Origin: Tannerella sp.
GTDB lineage: Bacteria > Bacteroidota > Bacteroidia > Bacteroidales > Tannerellaceae
Direction: 5' to 3'
NCBI GenBank assembly: GCA_031263835.1
Contig: JAISEZ010000105.1
Location: 1-8,328, forward strand
DNA length: 8,328 bases
The notes beneath the pieces are model-generated. The model was not told the origin of the DNA and did not search any database. It saw only the letters and a program-made list of their open reading frames with translations. Shown piece after piece: positions 1 through 6,281 of the stretch (the first letter of the stretch is position 1; every line of letters starts with the position of its first letter). Made by a program: the position numbers and the translations under genes.

Positions 1-239
1 GTTATCTCGCGATTGCAAGATAACCGTCTCGCGGGATCGAGACGGCGGTCTTGCGGTACGAACACCGGCACACGTACCGGACGGGCGGAACGCCATGTAG
101 AGACGTACGGCCATGCGTCCCGGATACCATTGGCCGGTACTGTTTTTTTCAGGCGTGCTGCTATTCCGGCCGTGCATACTGTACCTTGCACCCGGCCGCG
201 TAGCGTCCAAAATTGTTTGTTGATTGGCCGTTTCCGGCC
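1..239. repeat. Cluster of short palindromes in non-coding DNA
   Basis: Consecutive short inverted repeats fill this stretch: GTTATCT (1-7) with AGATAAC (18-24); CGTCTCG (25-31) with CGAGACG (38-44); CGGTACG (54-60) with CGTACCG (73-79); GGCG (84-87) with CGCC (91-94); an imperfect 18-base palindrome beginning GACG near 102-119; GTGCA (172-176) with TGCAC (187-191), extended by GGCC arms; and GGCCG (226-230) with CGGCC (235-239). The first two hairpins abut exactly. No reading frame here looks like a protein. The pattern resembles dispersed palindromic repeats often seen between genes in Bacteroidetes, which is a recollection rather than a match I could run. The left edge is cut by the window, so the full element may be larger. 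Confidence 0.6.
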
Positions 240-301
240 GGTCGAAAGAATGTGTCTGTCAGGCGTAAACAGGCGTGAAGTCACTAATAAACAGGAAAAA
301 T

Positions 302-312
302 CCCCCCCCCCC
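302..312. repeat. Homopolymer tract of 11 C
   Basis: Eleven consecutive C residues (G on the minus strand) lie between AAAAAT and AGCAAAAA. Tracts this long slip during replication and in some bacteria act as phase-variable switches. Here the tract lies in no credible reading frame. It sits immediately downstream, on the minus strand, of the sigma-54-like element at 313-328, about where that promoter would start transcription. The count in the read could itself be a sequencing artefact. Confidence 0.75.
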
Positions 313-328
313 AGCAAAAACCGTGCCA
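313..328 (-). promoter_or_regulatory. Candidate sigma-54 (RpoN) promoter
   Basis: Read on the minus strand the bases are TGGCACGGTTTTTGCT. This fits the sigma-54 consensus TGGCACRNNNNTTGCW at every specified position, with the -24 GG and -12 GC separated by ten bases. Sigma-54 and its activators are common in Bacteroidetes. The expected start lies near 302, in or beside the G run, and transcription would proceed toward base 1. No clear gene lies in that direction within the window, so the target is either a gene to the left or a small RNA. An imperfect hairpin across the same bases (GCAA at 314-317 with TTGC at 333-336) is an alternative explanation. Confidence 0.4.
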
Positions 329-478
329 AAGGTTGCTATAATTCCGGTTCAGCGGAAAATTATTTTCGAGAAGATAGGACATATCACAACTTGTTTTTAT
401 TTTTATTCAAATGAACTTTTCTCATCCTGTGCAAACGACCTTCATTTGCATGAAACCCTTTCGGGAGTTTTCACCGCG

Positions 479-508
479 CAAATGTATGAAAAAAAACAAT
501 CCGCCAAA
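479..508 (-). promoter_or_regulatory. Possible housekeeping promoter reading leftward
   Basis: The minus strand carries TACATTTG (479-486), a match to the Bacteroidetes -7 element TAnnTTTG. TTTG lies upstream at 505-508, separated by 18 bases, slightly short of the usual 19-21. Predicted start is near 472, with transcription toward base 1. It lies downstream of the tRNA terminator, so it would begin an independent transcript. No protein-coding frame follows, so the product is unknown. The -7 sequence is identical to that of the two protein-gene promoters in this window. Confidence 0.3.
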
Positions 509-561
509 TTATTTTCCCGACTTTTTTTCGATTCCCTTTGCGACAGATGAGAGAGGCGCAT

Positions 562-591
562 AAAAAAACCTGATTTTCAAAGAAAATCAGG
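562..591 (-). terminator. Rho-independent terminator of tRNA-Lys
   Basis: A perfect 10-bp inverted repeat, CCTGATTTTC (569-578) and GAAAATCAGG (582-591), encloses a 3-base loop. On the minus strand it is followed at once by seven T residues (A562-568 on the plus strand). It begins 9 bases beyond the tRNA 3' end, so it terminates the tRNA transcript. Confidence 0.9.
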
Positions 592-600
592 AATTGCAGG

Positions 601-673
601 TGATCCACCTGGGGCTCGAACCCAGGACCCCATCCTTAAAAGGGATGTGCTCTACCTGCTGAGCTAGTGAATC
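601..673 (-). tRNA. tRNA-Lys (anticodon UUU)
   Basis: The minus strand folds into a canonical 73-nt cloverleaf. The acceptor stem is GATTCAC with GTGGATC, containing one G-T wobble. It is followed by T8-A9, D stem GCTC/GAGC, anticodon stem CATCC/GGATG and anticodon loop CTTTTAA, with anticodon TTT at plus-strand 638-640. The T stem is CTGGG/CCCAG around TTCGAGC, and the discriminator base is A (601). It decodes AAA and AAG lysine codons. The genomic bases after the discriminator are CCT, so CCA is not encoded and must be added by the tRNA nucleotidyltransferase. The gene has its own promoter and terminator and diverges from the downstream carboxypeptidase gene. Confidence 0.96.
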
Positions 674-705
674 GACTGAAGTACGTCTTTTTTTGAAGAC
701 GGGTG

Positions 706-735
706 CAAAGGTAAAACTATTTTTCGTATAAACAA
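706..735 (-). promoter_or_regulatory. Promoter of tRNA-Lys
   Basis: On the minus strand TACCTTTG (706-713) matches the Bacteroidetes -7 element TAnnTTTG. TTG (733-735) lies 19 bases upstream as the -33 element. The predicted start is near 699, giving a leader of about 25 nt to be trimmed before the mature 5' end at 673. The leader contains a small hairpin formed by GTCTT and AAGAC. Confidence 0.65.
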
Positions 736-818
736 TCCGTGTAACGTCTTTTATTTTTTTCATCTCCGAATCGGCGTGTTTTTTTCGTCTTCGAGCGACG
801 ATTCTGGAAATTATCCCG

Positions 819-826
819 TACATTTG
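819..826 (+). promoter_or_regulatory. -7 promoter element of the carboxypeptidase gene
   Basis: TACATTTG matches TAnnTTTG exactly, 35 bases before the ATG at 862. There is no good TTTG at the -33 distance. That region instead contains a short inverted repeat, TCGTC (785-789) and GACGA (797-801), with a 7-base spacer. The weak -33 suggests a modest or activator-assisted promoter. The expected start is near 832. Confidence 0.5.
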
Positions 827-830
827 TCCG

Positions 831-853
831 CTGATTCAATCAACCTGAATCAG
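831..853 (+). promoter_or_regulatory. Perfect inverted repeat in the leader before the carboxypeptidase gene
   Basis: CTGATTCA (831-838) and TGAATCAG (846-853) are exact reverse complements around a 7-base spacer. The repeat starts about where transcription should begin and ends 8 bases before the ATG. It could be an operator for a dimeric repressor or a hairpin at the mRNA 5' end that affects stability or ribosome access. The sequence alone does not decide between these. Confidence 0.45.
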
Positions 854-861
854 TGTCATTC

Positions 862-2361
862 ATGAAGCAGACTTTTATATCACGAACGCTTTCATTTTAT
901 GGCCGGTTACCGGCTGTTTTGTGTCTGTTCCTTTTCTGCACTCATCAGGTGCAGGCGCAGGAGCAGATGCCGCTTCCGTTGAAGCGCTTTCTCGAAAAAC
1001 CGGCGCTAAAGGGCGCTTCCGTTTCCTTCATGGCCAGGGAAGTGACCGGCGGCGGACGGATTCTTTACCGCTTTGACGCCGAACGCGAACTGACGCCGGC
1101 TTCGGTGCTGAAAACCGTCACAACGGCTTCGGCGCTGGCCATCCTGGGCGAAGATTTCCGTTTTGAAACCTCCATCCTGTACGACGGCGAGATTCGTGAC
1201 GGTGTCCTGAACGGAAACCTCTACATATACGGCACGGGAGACCCGACCCTCAATTCCGCCGAACTGCACGCGGAAAAGGACAGCCTTCCTGCACTGTGGG
1301 CTGCGGCGGTGAAAGCCGCCGGCATCCGTACCGTCGCCGGACGTGTCATTGCCGACGAAAGCATTTTCGATACGGAGGGCGTCTCCATGAAATGGATGCG
1401 CGAGGATTTGGGGAGTTACTACGGACAGGGGAGTTACGGACTGAATGTCTTCGACAATCAGTATGCGCTCTATCTGGAATCGGAGGCGGCGGGCACTGTT
1501 CCCGTCATTTCCCGCTGCGAACCGGCCATGCCCTTGCTGGTATTCCACAACTACCTGAAGGCGGCGCCCGTGCCGGAAGACAGCTGCTATATTACCGGAT
1601 TTCCCTTTTCCGGCGAACGCTACCTGTATGGCGTCGTGCCCGCGCGGCGCAGCCATATCAAAGTCAAAGGCGATATTCCCGAACCCGCCCTGTTTCTGGC
1701 GCAGTATTTCAACGCCTTTCTTGTCAGGCAGGGTATCGAAATCAAAAAGGAACCCTCCTGCTACCGCGTGCTGTCGGAATCCGGCCAGTGGACGACCGCC
1801 GGACGGAAAAAACTGACTGCCACCCATTCTCCGGCGTTGAAGGAAATCATCCGTATCACGCATTTTGCCAGTCAGAATCTCTATGCGGATGCGCTGCTGA
1901 AAACCCTCGGACTGCAATACGTTCCGGAGTCGCAGGAAGTCGTTTCTTCCTTCGAGAAAGGTGTCAGGGTAATCCGGAACTACTGGCACAAAAAAGGCCT
2001 GAACACGGCAGCCCTGTGGATGTACGACGGCAGCGGACTGGCTTCGGCCAACAAGGTGACCGCCCGTTTTTTATGTGATTTGTATGCCTTCATGGCGGCC
2101 CGCCCGGAAGTTTCGGAAACGTTTCTCCGGTCGCTGCCGCAGGCCGGCGTGGAAGGCACCGTCCGCTCGATGCTTAAAGGCTCGGCGCTGCAGGGAAAGG
2201 TTCGCCTGAAGAGCGGAAGCATGAGCCGCGTCCGGTGTTATGGCGGCTATGTCGTCAGGGACGGAAAGCAGTATGCCGTAGCCATTTTAATCAATCAGTT
2301 TTCGGGTAAAAGCACCCTGATGAGAGCCGATGTGGAGGAACTGTTTTTATCTCTGTTCTGA
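862..2361 (+). CDS. dacB: D-alanyl-D-alanine carboxypeptidase/endopeptidase, PBP4 type (peptidase S13)
   Basis: This 499-residue protein belongs to the class C low-molecular-weight penicillin-binding proteins. They act in the periplasm, removing the terminal D-Ala of peptidoglycan stem peptides and cutting cross-links. Residues 1-32 form a signal peptide with a hydrophobic core and cleavage after VQA. All three active-site motifs are present: SVLK (nucleophile S81, K84), SQN (337-339) and KSG (450-452, in place of the commoner KTG). DGSG at 389-392 is also typical of S13 enzymes. The long insert between the first two motifs is the family's usual extra domain, and the length is close to E. coli PBP4 (477). 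A GTG at 853 is in frame, but I prefer the ATG at 862: it starts MKQ, and the GTG lies on the last base of the inverted repeat. It stands alone, divergent from the tRNA gene. Confidence 0.93.
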   Translation: MKQTFISRTLSFYGRLPAVLCLFLFCTHQVQAQEQMPLPLKRFLEKPALKGASVSFMAREVTGGGRILYRFDAERELTPASVLKTVTTASALAILGEDFRFETSILYDGEIRDGVLNGNLYIYGTGDPTLNSAELHAEKDSLPALWAAAVKAAGIRTVAGRVIADESIFDTEGVSMKWMREDLGSYYGQGSYGLNVFDNQYALYLESEAAGTVPVISRCEPAMPLLVFHNYLKAAPVPEDSCYITGFPFSGERYLYGVVPARRSHIKVKGDIPEPALFLAQYFNAFLVRQGIEIKKEPSCYRVLSESGQWTTAGRKKLTATHSPALKEIIRITHFASQNLYADALLKTLGLQYVPESQEVVSSFEKGVRVIRNYWHKKGLNTAALWMYDGSGLASANKVTARFLCDLYAFMAARPEVSETFLRSLPQAGVEGTVRSMLKGSALQGKVRLKSGSMSRVRCYGGYVVRDGKQYAVAILINQFSGKSTLMRADVEELFLSLF

Positions 2362-2465
2362 CAGGCGCTGCAAAAAAACGGTCGCGTCCACATAAAAAAA
2401 ATGTACATCCGCCTGTTTCTACCGCCAAAATTGTTACATTTGCCCCTCAAAAATCGAATAATTGC
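2362..2465. other. Intergenic spacer between carboxypeptidase and GNAT-like genes
   Basis: Two A runs occur here. A weak stem ACAT/ATGT (2390-2393, 2401-2404) sits between the far-apart arms ACAGGCG (2361-2367) and CGCCTGT (2410-2416). No standard U-tailed terminator is obvious. The right part carries the promoter element listed separately. Confidence 0.4.
2435..2442 (+). promoter_or_regulatory. -7 promoter element of the GNAT-like/parE unit
   Basis: TACATTTG, identical to the carboxypeptidase -7 element, lies 23 bases before the ATG at 2466. The -33 region shows only a weak TG. Predicted start is near 2449, leaving a very short AT-rich leader without a Shine-Dalgarno sequence, which is common in Bacteroidetes. 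It probably drives both 2466-3593 and parE, because only 7 bp separate those genes. Confidence 0.5.
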
Positions 2466-3593
2466 ATGTGTGTATTCATCAAAGAAGTTACGACAGACAG
2501 GGATTTGAAAAAATTCGTCAAGTTCAACATCGACCTATACAAAGATAATCCGTACCATGTCCCCGGATTGATTGACGAAGAAATGATGACGCTCTCGCGG
2601 AAAAAGAATCCCTCCTTCGAAGTCAGCGAAGCGATTTATTTCCTTGCCTACAGGGACGGTAAAATCGTCGGGCGCATTGCCGGCATCATCAACCACAAGA
2701 GTAATGACACGTGGCAGCAGAAGTATGCCCGCTTCGGGTTCGTCGATTTCATCGACGACGCGGAAGTGGTGGACAAACTTTTCGGGGCCGTCGAGCGCTG
2801 GGCGAAGGAGAAAGGCATGAACGCCGTTCACGGCCCGCTGGGATTCACGGACATGGACCACGAGGGCATGCTGGTCGAAGGGTTTGACCTGATGGCCACC
2901 ATGGCCACCATCTACAACTATCCCTACTATCCGGAACACATGGAACGGATGGGATACGTCAAGGATTCGGACTGGCACGAGTTCCGCATTTTCGTCCCGA
3001 AGGAAGTGCCCGAAAAGCATATCCGCATCGGCGAAATCGTCAAGGAAAAATACGGCCTTGAAATCCTCAAGTTCAAGCGGAGGAAAGACATCTGGCCCTA
3101 CGCCTACAAGATTTTCGAGGCCATGAACAGGGCCTATGCCCCGCTCTACGGATATACCGAACTGACGCCGGCCCAAATCAAATATTACGTCAACATGTAT
3201 ATCCCCATGCTCCGGCTGGACTTTATTACCATTGTGCTGCGCAGGAGCGACGACGCGGTGGCGGGTTTCGGCATCACGATGCCCAACCTTTCCGGCGCGC
3301 TCCGCAAAGCCAGGGGGTCGCTTTTCCCGTTCGGATTCATTCCGCTGCTGAAGGCCCTCTACGGCAATCCCAAGGTGATAGACCTCTACCTGATTGGCGT
3401 CCTGCCGGAATACAGGAACAAGGGCGTGAACGCGTTAATATTTAATGATTTGATTCCCCGGTACGTCAAGCGGGGCGTGGAATATGCCGAAAGCAATCCC
3501 GAACTCGAAACCAACAACGCCATACAGGCGCAGTGGGACTATTTCAGGAGCGAACATCACAAGACAAGAAGAGCTTTTATTAAACATATATGA
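2466..3593 (+). CDS. Conserved GNAT-superfamily-like protein
   Basis: A 375-residue cytoplasmic protein with no signal peptide and no membrane segment. The clearest motif is in the C-terminal half: [18 protein letters not shown] (309-326). It has the acetyl-CoA-binding pattern of GNAT enzymes, a beta strand followed by R-x-x-G-x-N/G-x (R317, G320). The N-terminal part (about 1-150) also looks like a GNAT fold, including [12 protein letters not shown], so two GNAT-type halves are possible. It resembles a conserved Bacteroidetes family usually annotated as N-acetyltransferase or YghO-like, with unknown substrate. The start fits the family's opening pattern of an acidic/lysine-rich 'IKEVTT...DLKKF'. 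Its stop lies 7 bp before parE, so the two are probably cotranscribed and perhaps translationally coupled. A specific reaction cannot be assigned. Confidence 0.72.
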   Translation: MCVFIKEVTTDRDLKKFVKFNIDLYKDNPYHVPGLIDEEMMTLSRKKNPSFEVSEAIYFLAYRDGKIVGRIAGIINHKSNDTWQQKYARFGFVDFIDDAEVVDKLFGAVERWAKEKGMNAVHGPLGFTDMDHEGMLVEGFDLMATMATIYNYPYYPEHMERMGYVKDSDWHEFRIFVPKEVPEKHIRIGEIVKEKYGLEILKFKRRKDIWPYAYKIFEAMNRAYAPLYGYTELTPAQIKYYVNMYIPMLRLDFITIVLRRSDDAVAGFGITMPNLSGALRKARGSLFPFGFIPLLKALYGNPKVIDLYLIGVLPEYRNKGVNALIFNDLIPRYVKRGVEYAESNPELETNNAIQAQWDYFRSEHHKTRRAFIKHI

Positions 3594-3600
3594 TTCGATT

Positions 3601-5472
3601 ATGAACGAGTTAAATTCATATCTGCAACAGGAAACCAACTACAGTGACGACGATATCAAGACGCTGGAATGGAGCGAACATATCCGCCTGCGTCCGGGCA
3701 TGTACATCGGAAAGCTGGGCGACGGAACGTCTCCGGACGACGGTATCTACGTACTGCTGAAAGAGGTGCTGGACAATTCCATTGACGAGTACATGATGGG
3801 ATACGGCAAAAGCATCTCCGTCGCCATCGACGAAGGCCGGGTGACGGTGCGCGACTACGGGCGGGGCGTCCCGCTGAACAGGGTCGTGGACGTGTCCAGC
3901 CGGATGAACACCGGCGCCAAGTACGACAGCAAGGCCTTCAAGAAGTCCGTCGGCCTGAACGGCGTCGGCATCAAGGCCGTCAACGCGCTGAGCAGCTATT
4001 TCAAAATCGTCAGCTACCGCGAAGGCGAGTGCAAGGAAGTGGAATACAGCCGGGCGGCCGTCACCCGCGAATCCGCCATCGAAGCCACTCCGGAAAAAAA
4101 CGGCACCTCCGTCTCCTTCGTCCCCGACGGCGGAATCTTTGCCGACTATACCTACAACGCCGAATTTGTTGAAAACCTGCTGAAAAACTATGTCTTTCTC
4201 AATTCGGGACTGACCGTCACCTTCAACGGGAAAACGTTTTACTCCAAAAACGGACTGGCCGACCTGCTGAACGAAAACCTGACCGCCGAAGCCCTCTATC
4301 CCATCATCCACCTGAAAGGCGACGACATCGAAGTGGTCATTACGCACAGCAATCAGTACGGCGAGGAATACTATTCCTTCGTCAACGGACAGTACACCAC
4401 GCAGGGCGGGACGCACCTCTCCGCCTTCCGCGAGTCGATTGGCCGCGTCGTCAAGGAATATTACAACAGGAATTTCGAATATTCCGACATCCGCTCCGGC
4501 ATTGTGGCCGCCATCAGCATCAAGGTGGAAGAGCCGGTGTTTGAAAGCCAGACCAAGACGAAACTGGGCTCCCGGGACATCGGGCCGGACGGGCCGACCG
4601 TGCCCAAGTTCATCGGCGATTTCCTCAAGAAAGAACTGGACAACTACCTGCACATCAACACCGAGACCTCCGGTATCCTGCTGAAGAAAATCCTCGACTC
4701 GGAAAAGGAACGCAAGGCCATTGCCGGCATCTCGAAGCTGGCGCGCGAGCGTTCCAAAAAGTCAAGCCTGCACAATCGCAAGCTCCGCGACTGCCGCATC
4801 CACCTGAACGACAACAGGGATGAACATAAGGACGCCTCCAGCATTTTCATCACCGAGGGCGATTCGGCCAGCGGCTCCATCACCAAGAGCCGCGACCCGA
4901 ACCTGCAGGCCGTCTTCAGCCTCCGCGGAAAACCGCTCAACTGCTTCGGCCTGACCAAAAAGGTGGTCTATGAAAACGAAGAATTCAACCTGCTTCAGGC
5001 GGCGCTGAACATCGAGGACGGGCTGGAAGGACTGCGATACAACAAAGTCATCGTCGCCACCGATGCCGACAACGACGGCATGCACATCCGCCTGTTGCTG
5101 ATGACCTTCTTCCTCCAGTTTTTCCCCGACCTGATTAAGCGCAATCACGTGTACATCCTGCAAACGCCGCTTTTCCGCGTGCGCAACAAACAGAAAACCT
5201 TCTACTGCTACACGGAAAAGGAACGCCTGAAGGCCATCCGCGAAATCGGGAAAAACCCCGAAATCACCCGTTTCAAGGGACTGGGGGAAATCTCGCCCGA
5301 TGAATTTAAGCACTTCATCGGCAAAAACATCCGCCTGGACCCCGTCACCATGAAAAAGGAAGACCAGATTAAGGAAATGCTGGAGTTTTACATGGGAAAA
5401 AATACGATGGACAGGCAGACGTTCATTATCGAAAACCTGGTGGTGGAAGAAGACCCGGTAAACAGAGAGTAA
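3601..5472 (+). CDS. parE: DNA topoisomerase IV subunit B (ATPase subunit)
   Basis: This 623-residue protein is the ATP-hydrolysing half of topoisomerase IV. With ParC it decatenates replicated chromosomes and relaxes supercoils. The N-terminal GHKL ATPase carries EVLDNSIDE (Mg-binding N59), DYGRGVP (85-91) and [12 protein letters not shown] (118-129). The transducer carries QTKTKLG (317-323), with the ATP-sensing lysine K319. The TOPRIM domain follows, with EGDSASG (419-425), DADNDG (488-493) and FKGLGE (558-563). The short tail after TOPRIM and the overall length fit ParE. GyrB is the main alternative, but the sequence around the ATPase motifs ([15 protein letters not shown]) looks like Bacteroidetes ParE. 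An in-frame ATG at 3484 lies inside the previous gene and would add 39 unrelated residues, so I chose 3601. The stop codon is immediately followed by the repeat region. Confidence 0.95.
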   Translation: MNELNSYLQQETNYSDDDIKTLEWSEHIRLRPGMYIGKLGDGTSPDDGIYVLLKEVLDNSIDEYMMGYGKSISVAIDEGRVTVRDYGRGVPLNRVVDVSSRMNTGAKYDSKAFKKSVGLNGVGIKAVNALSSYFKIVSYREGECKEVEYSRAAVTRESAIEATPEKNGTSVSFVPDGGIFADYTYNAEFVENLLKNYVFLNSGLTVTFNGKTFYSKNGLADLLNENLTAEALYPIIHLKGDDIEVVITHSNQYGEEYYSFVNGQYTTQGGTHLSAFRESIGRVVKEYYNRNFEYSDIRSGIVAAISIKVEEPVFESQTKTKLGSRDIGPDGPTVPKFIGDFLKKELDNYLHINTETSGILLKKILDSEKERKAIAGISKLARERSKKSSLHNRKLRDCRIHLNDNRDEHKDASSIFITEGDSASGSITKSRDPNLQAVFSLRGKPLNCFGLTKKVVYENEEFNLLQAALNIEDGLEGLRYNKVIVATDADNDGMHIRLLLMTFFLQFFPDLIKRNHVYILQTPLFRVRNKQKTFYCYTEKERLKAIREIGKNPEITRFKGLGEISPDEFKHFIGKNIRLDPVTMKKEDQIKEMLEFYMGKNTMDRQTFIIENLVVEEDPVNRE

Positions 5473-5507
5473 TGGTTAACGGTTAACGGTTAATGGTTAA
5501 TGATTAG
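5473..5507. repeat. Heptamer tandem repeat YGGTTAA
   Basis: TGGTTAA, CGGTTAA, CGGTTAA and TGGTTAA follow one another at 5473-5500, then a degenerate TGATTAG. The array starts on the base after the parE stop codon. A second, imperfect seven-base pattern (AGCAGTT, AGCAGTC) follows at about 5516-5530. Such heptamers arise by slippage. No function is evident. Confidence 0.8.
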
Positions 5508-5549
5508 TGCGAATCAGCAGTTAGCAGTCAGTAGAATGGATATATCAGT

Positions 5550-5828
5550 TTATACTTTGCGCGGGATGGTTTTGTGCATGAACGTAAAAAATAAATTATC
5601 ACCACGGAGACACGGAGAACACGGAGAAAGGCACGGCGGAACGCAGTGTTTTGACCCCTCCCCCAGCCTTTCCCCACAAGGGAGAGGAGAGCACAGCGAC
5701 GGAACGTCGCATCTTCTCCGTGCCCTTGGTGTAAGGAAAGCGTTTGCCTGGAGGCCACAGAGGAGGAACTTCGTTCCGCAGAACAGCGAATCTCCGTGTC
5801 CTCCGTGCCTCCGTGTTGATAATGTATT
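5550..5828. repeat. Palindromic MITE-like element, copy A
   Basis: The core, 5590-5828 (239 bp), is bounded by 38-bp terminal inverted repeats at 5590-5627 and 5791-5828, with four mismatches between arms. The arms end outward in AATAAATTATC or its counterpart and contain three tandem CACGGAG units. The 40 bases before the core (5550-5589) are also shared with copy B, so the duplicated unit is larger than the palindrome. Copy A differs from copy B mainly by a 63-bp insertion, listed separately. The element encodes no transposase, and the frames running through it are artefacts of the repeat. CACGGAG-type repeats occur in many bacterial genomes, from memory. Confidence 0.8.
5644..5706. repeat. 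63-bp insertion inside copy A, bracketed by a 7-bp duplication
   Basis: CGGAACG occurs at 5637-5643 and again at 5700-5706, while copy B has it once (6135-6141). Removing 63 bp makes copy A exactly the length of copy B (239 - 63 = 176), and the 84 bases to the right of the site align without gaps. The block carries a pyrimidine-rich run and its purine-rich partner (CCTTTCCCC and GGGAGAGG), resembling another common dispersed repeat. It is either an insertion with target-site duplication in A or a deletion between short repeats in B. Confidence 0.7.
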
Positions 5829-5835
5829 CGCAAAA

Positions 5836-6024
5836 TTTCCGATGACTATCGGAAAAAATCCGGCGACTATCGGAAAACTTCCGACGACTACCGGAAAAAA
5901 TCCGATGACTATCGGAAAAAATCCGATGACTACCGGAAAATTTCCGACGACAAGCGGAAAAAATCCGCTGGCAAGCGGAAAAAATCCGCTGACAGGCGGA
6001 AAATTTCCGACAGCAGGCGGAAAA
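5836..6024. repeat. Minisatellite: nine tandem 21-bp units
   Basis: Nine exact-length 21-bp units follow the pattern TCCG, eight variable bases, CGGAAAA, then a two-base linker. Units 1-5 have ACTAT or ACTAC in the variable part, units 6-7 CAAG and units 8-9 CAGG, so the array drifts in blocks. The junctions between units are palindromic (CGGA, a short A-rich loop, TCCG), and several are perfect for 6 bp. The unit length is about two DNA helical turns, so the A-tracts recur on one face and the DNA may be curved. Both strands stay open because 21 is divisible by three, but the variable positions change amino acids freely, so it is not coding. Confidence 0.9.
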
Positions 6025-6047
6025 CCCCGGAACATGTATCCGGATTT

Positions 6048-6263
6048 TTATATTTCGCGCGGCATGACTTTGTGCATGAAAATAAAGAATAAATTATCAA
6101 CACGGAGACACGGAGGACACGGAGAAATGCACGGCGGAACGCCGTATCTTCTCCGTGTTCTCTGTGCAGGAAAAGAGATTACCCGGAGGCCACAGAGGAG
6201 GAACTTCGTTCCGCTGAACGGCGAATCTCCGTGTCCTCCGTGCCTCCGTGTTGATAATTTATT
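6048..6263. repeat. Palindromic MITE-like element, copy B
   Basis: The core is 6088-6263 (176 bp), with 38-bp terminal inverted repeats at 6088-6125 and 6226-6263 that differ at one position. The preceding 40 bases (6048-6087) match those before copy A. Inside are further complementary arms, for example CTCTGTG (about 6160-6166) with CACAGAG, and CGGAACG with CGTTCCG. The single strand could therefore fold into one long, nearly continuous hairpin. It lies in the same orientation as copy A, 498 bp away, and ends 18 bp before the coaD start codon. No target-site duplication is visible at its ends. Confidence 0.85.
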
Positions 6264-6281
6264 TTCCATCATAAACAGACA

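Larger units (their letters stand above)
240..561. other. Non-coding spacer, AT-rich toward the right
   Basis: No plausible gene is visible on either strand. Open frames crossing it are short, have lysine- and phenylalanine-rich low-complexity tails, and run through the hairpin cluster or the C run, so I treat them as chance. The stretch holds an 11-base C run, a sigma-54-like site and a possible minus-strand promoter, listed separately. CAGGCGT occurs twice close together (about 260-278) and once more near 150. An unrecognised small RNA read toward the left end cannot be excluded. Confidence 0.5.

Noticed and set aside
84..94. GGCGGAACGCC shared with repeat copy B (6133-6143)
   Set aside because: It is an 11-base self-complementary hairpin sequence with no similarity in the flanks, so a chance match between palindromes is the simpler view.
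337..342. TATAAT resembling an E. coli -10 box
   Set aside because: Bacteroidetes promoters use TAnnTTTG, there is no -35 partner and no gene follows.
13..414. Open frame of 133 codons on the plus strand
   Set aside because: It runs through the hairpin cluster and the C11 tract, is arginine-rich at the start and low-complexity at the end, has no recognisable domain and no promoter.
1..600. Integrated element using the tRNA-Lys 3' end as attachment site
   Set aside because: I found no second copy of the tRNA 3' segment and no integrase gene, and the tRNA keeps its own terminator.
5836..6024. CRISPR array
   Set aside because: The unit is only 21 bp with an 8-bp variable part. Real CRISPR repeats and spacers are each over about 20 bp, and no cas genes are nearby.
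5550..6035. Minus-strand open frame with a GFFPIVI-like heptapeptide repeat
   Set aside because: It looks like a repetitive membrane peptide, but variation falls freely on amino-acid-changing positions and its other end is the palindromic element. I judge it non-coding.
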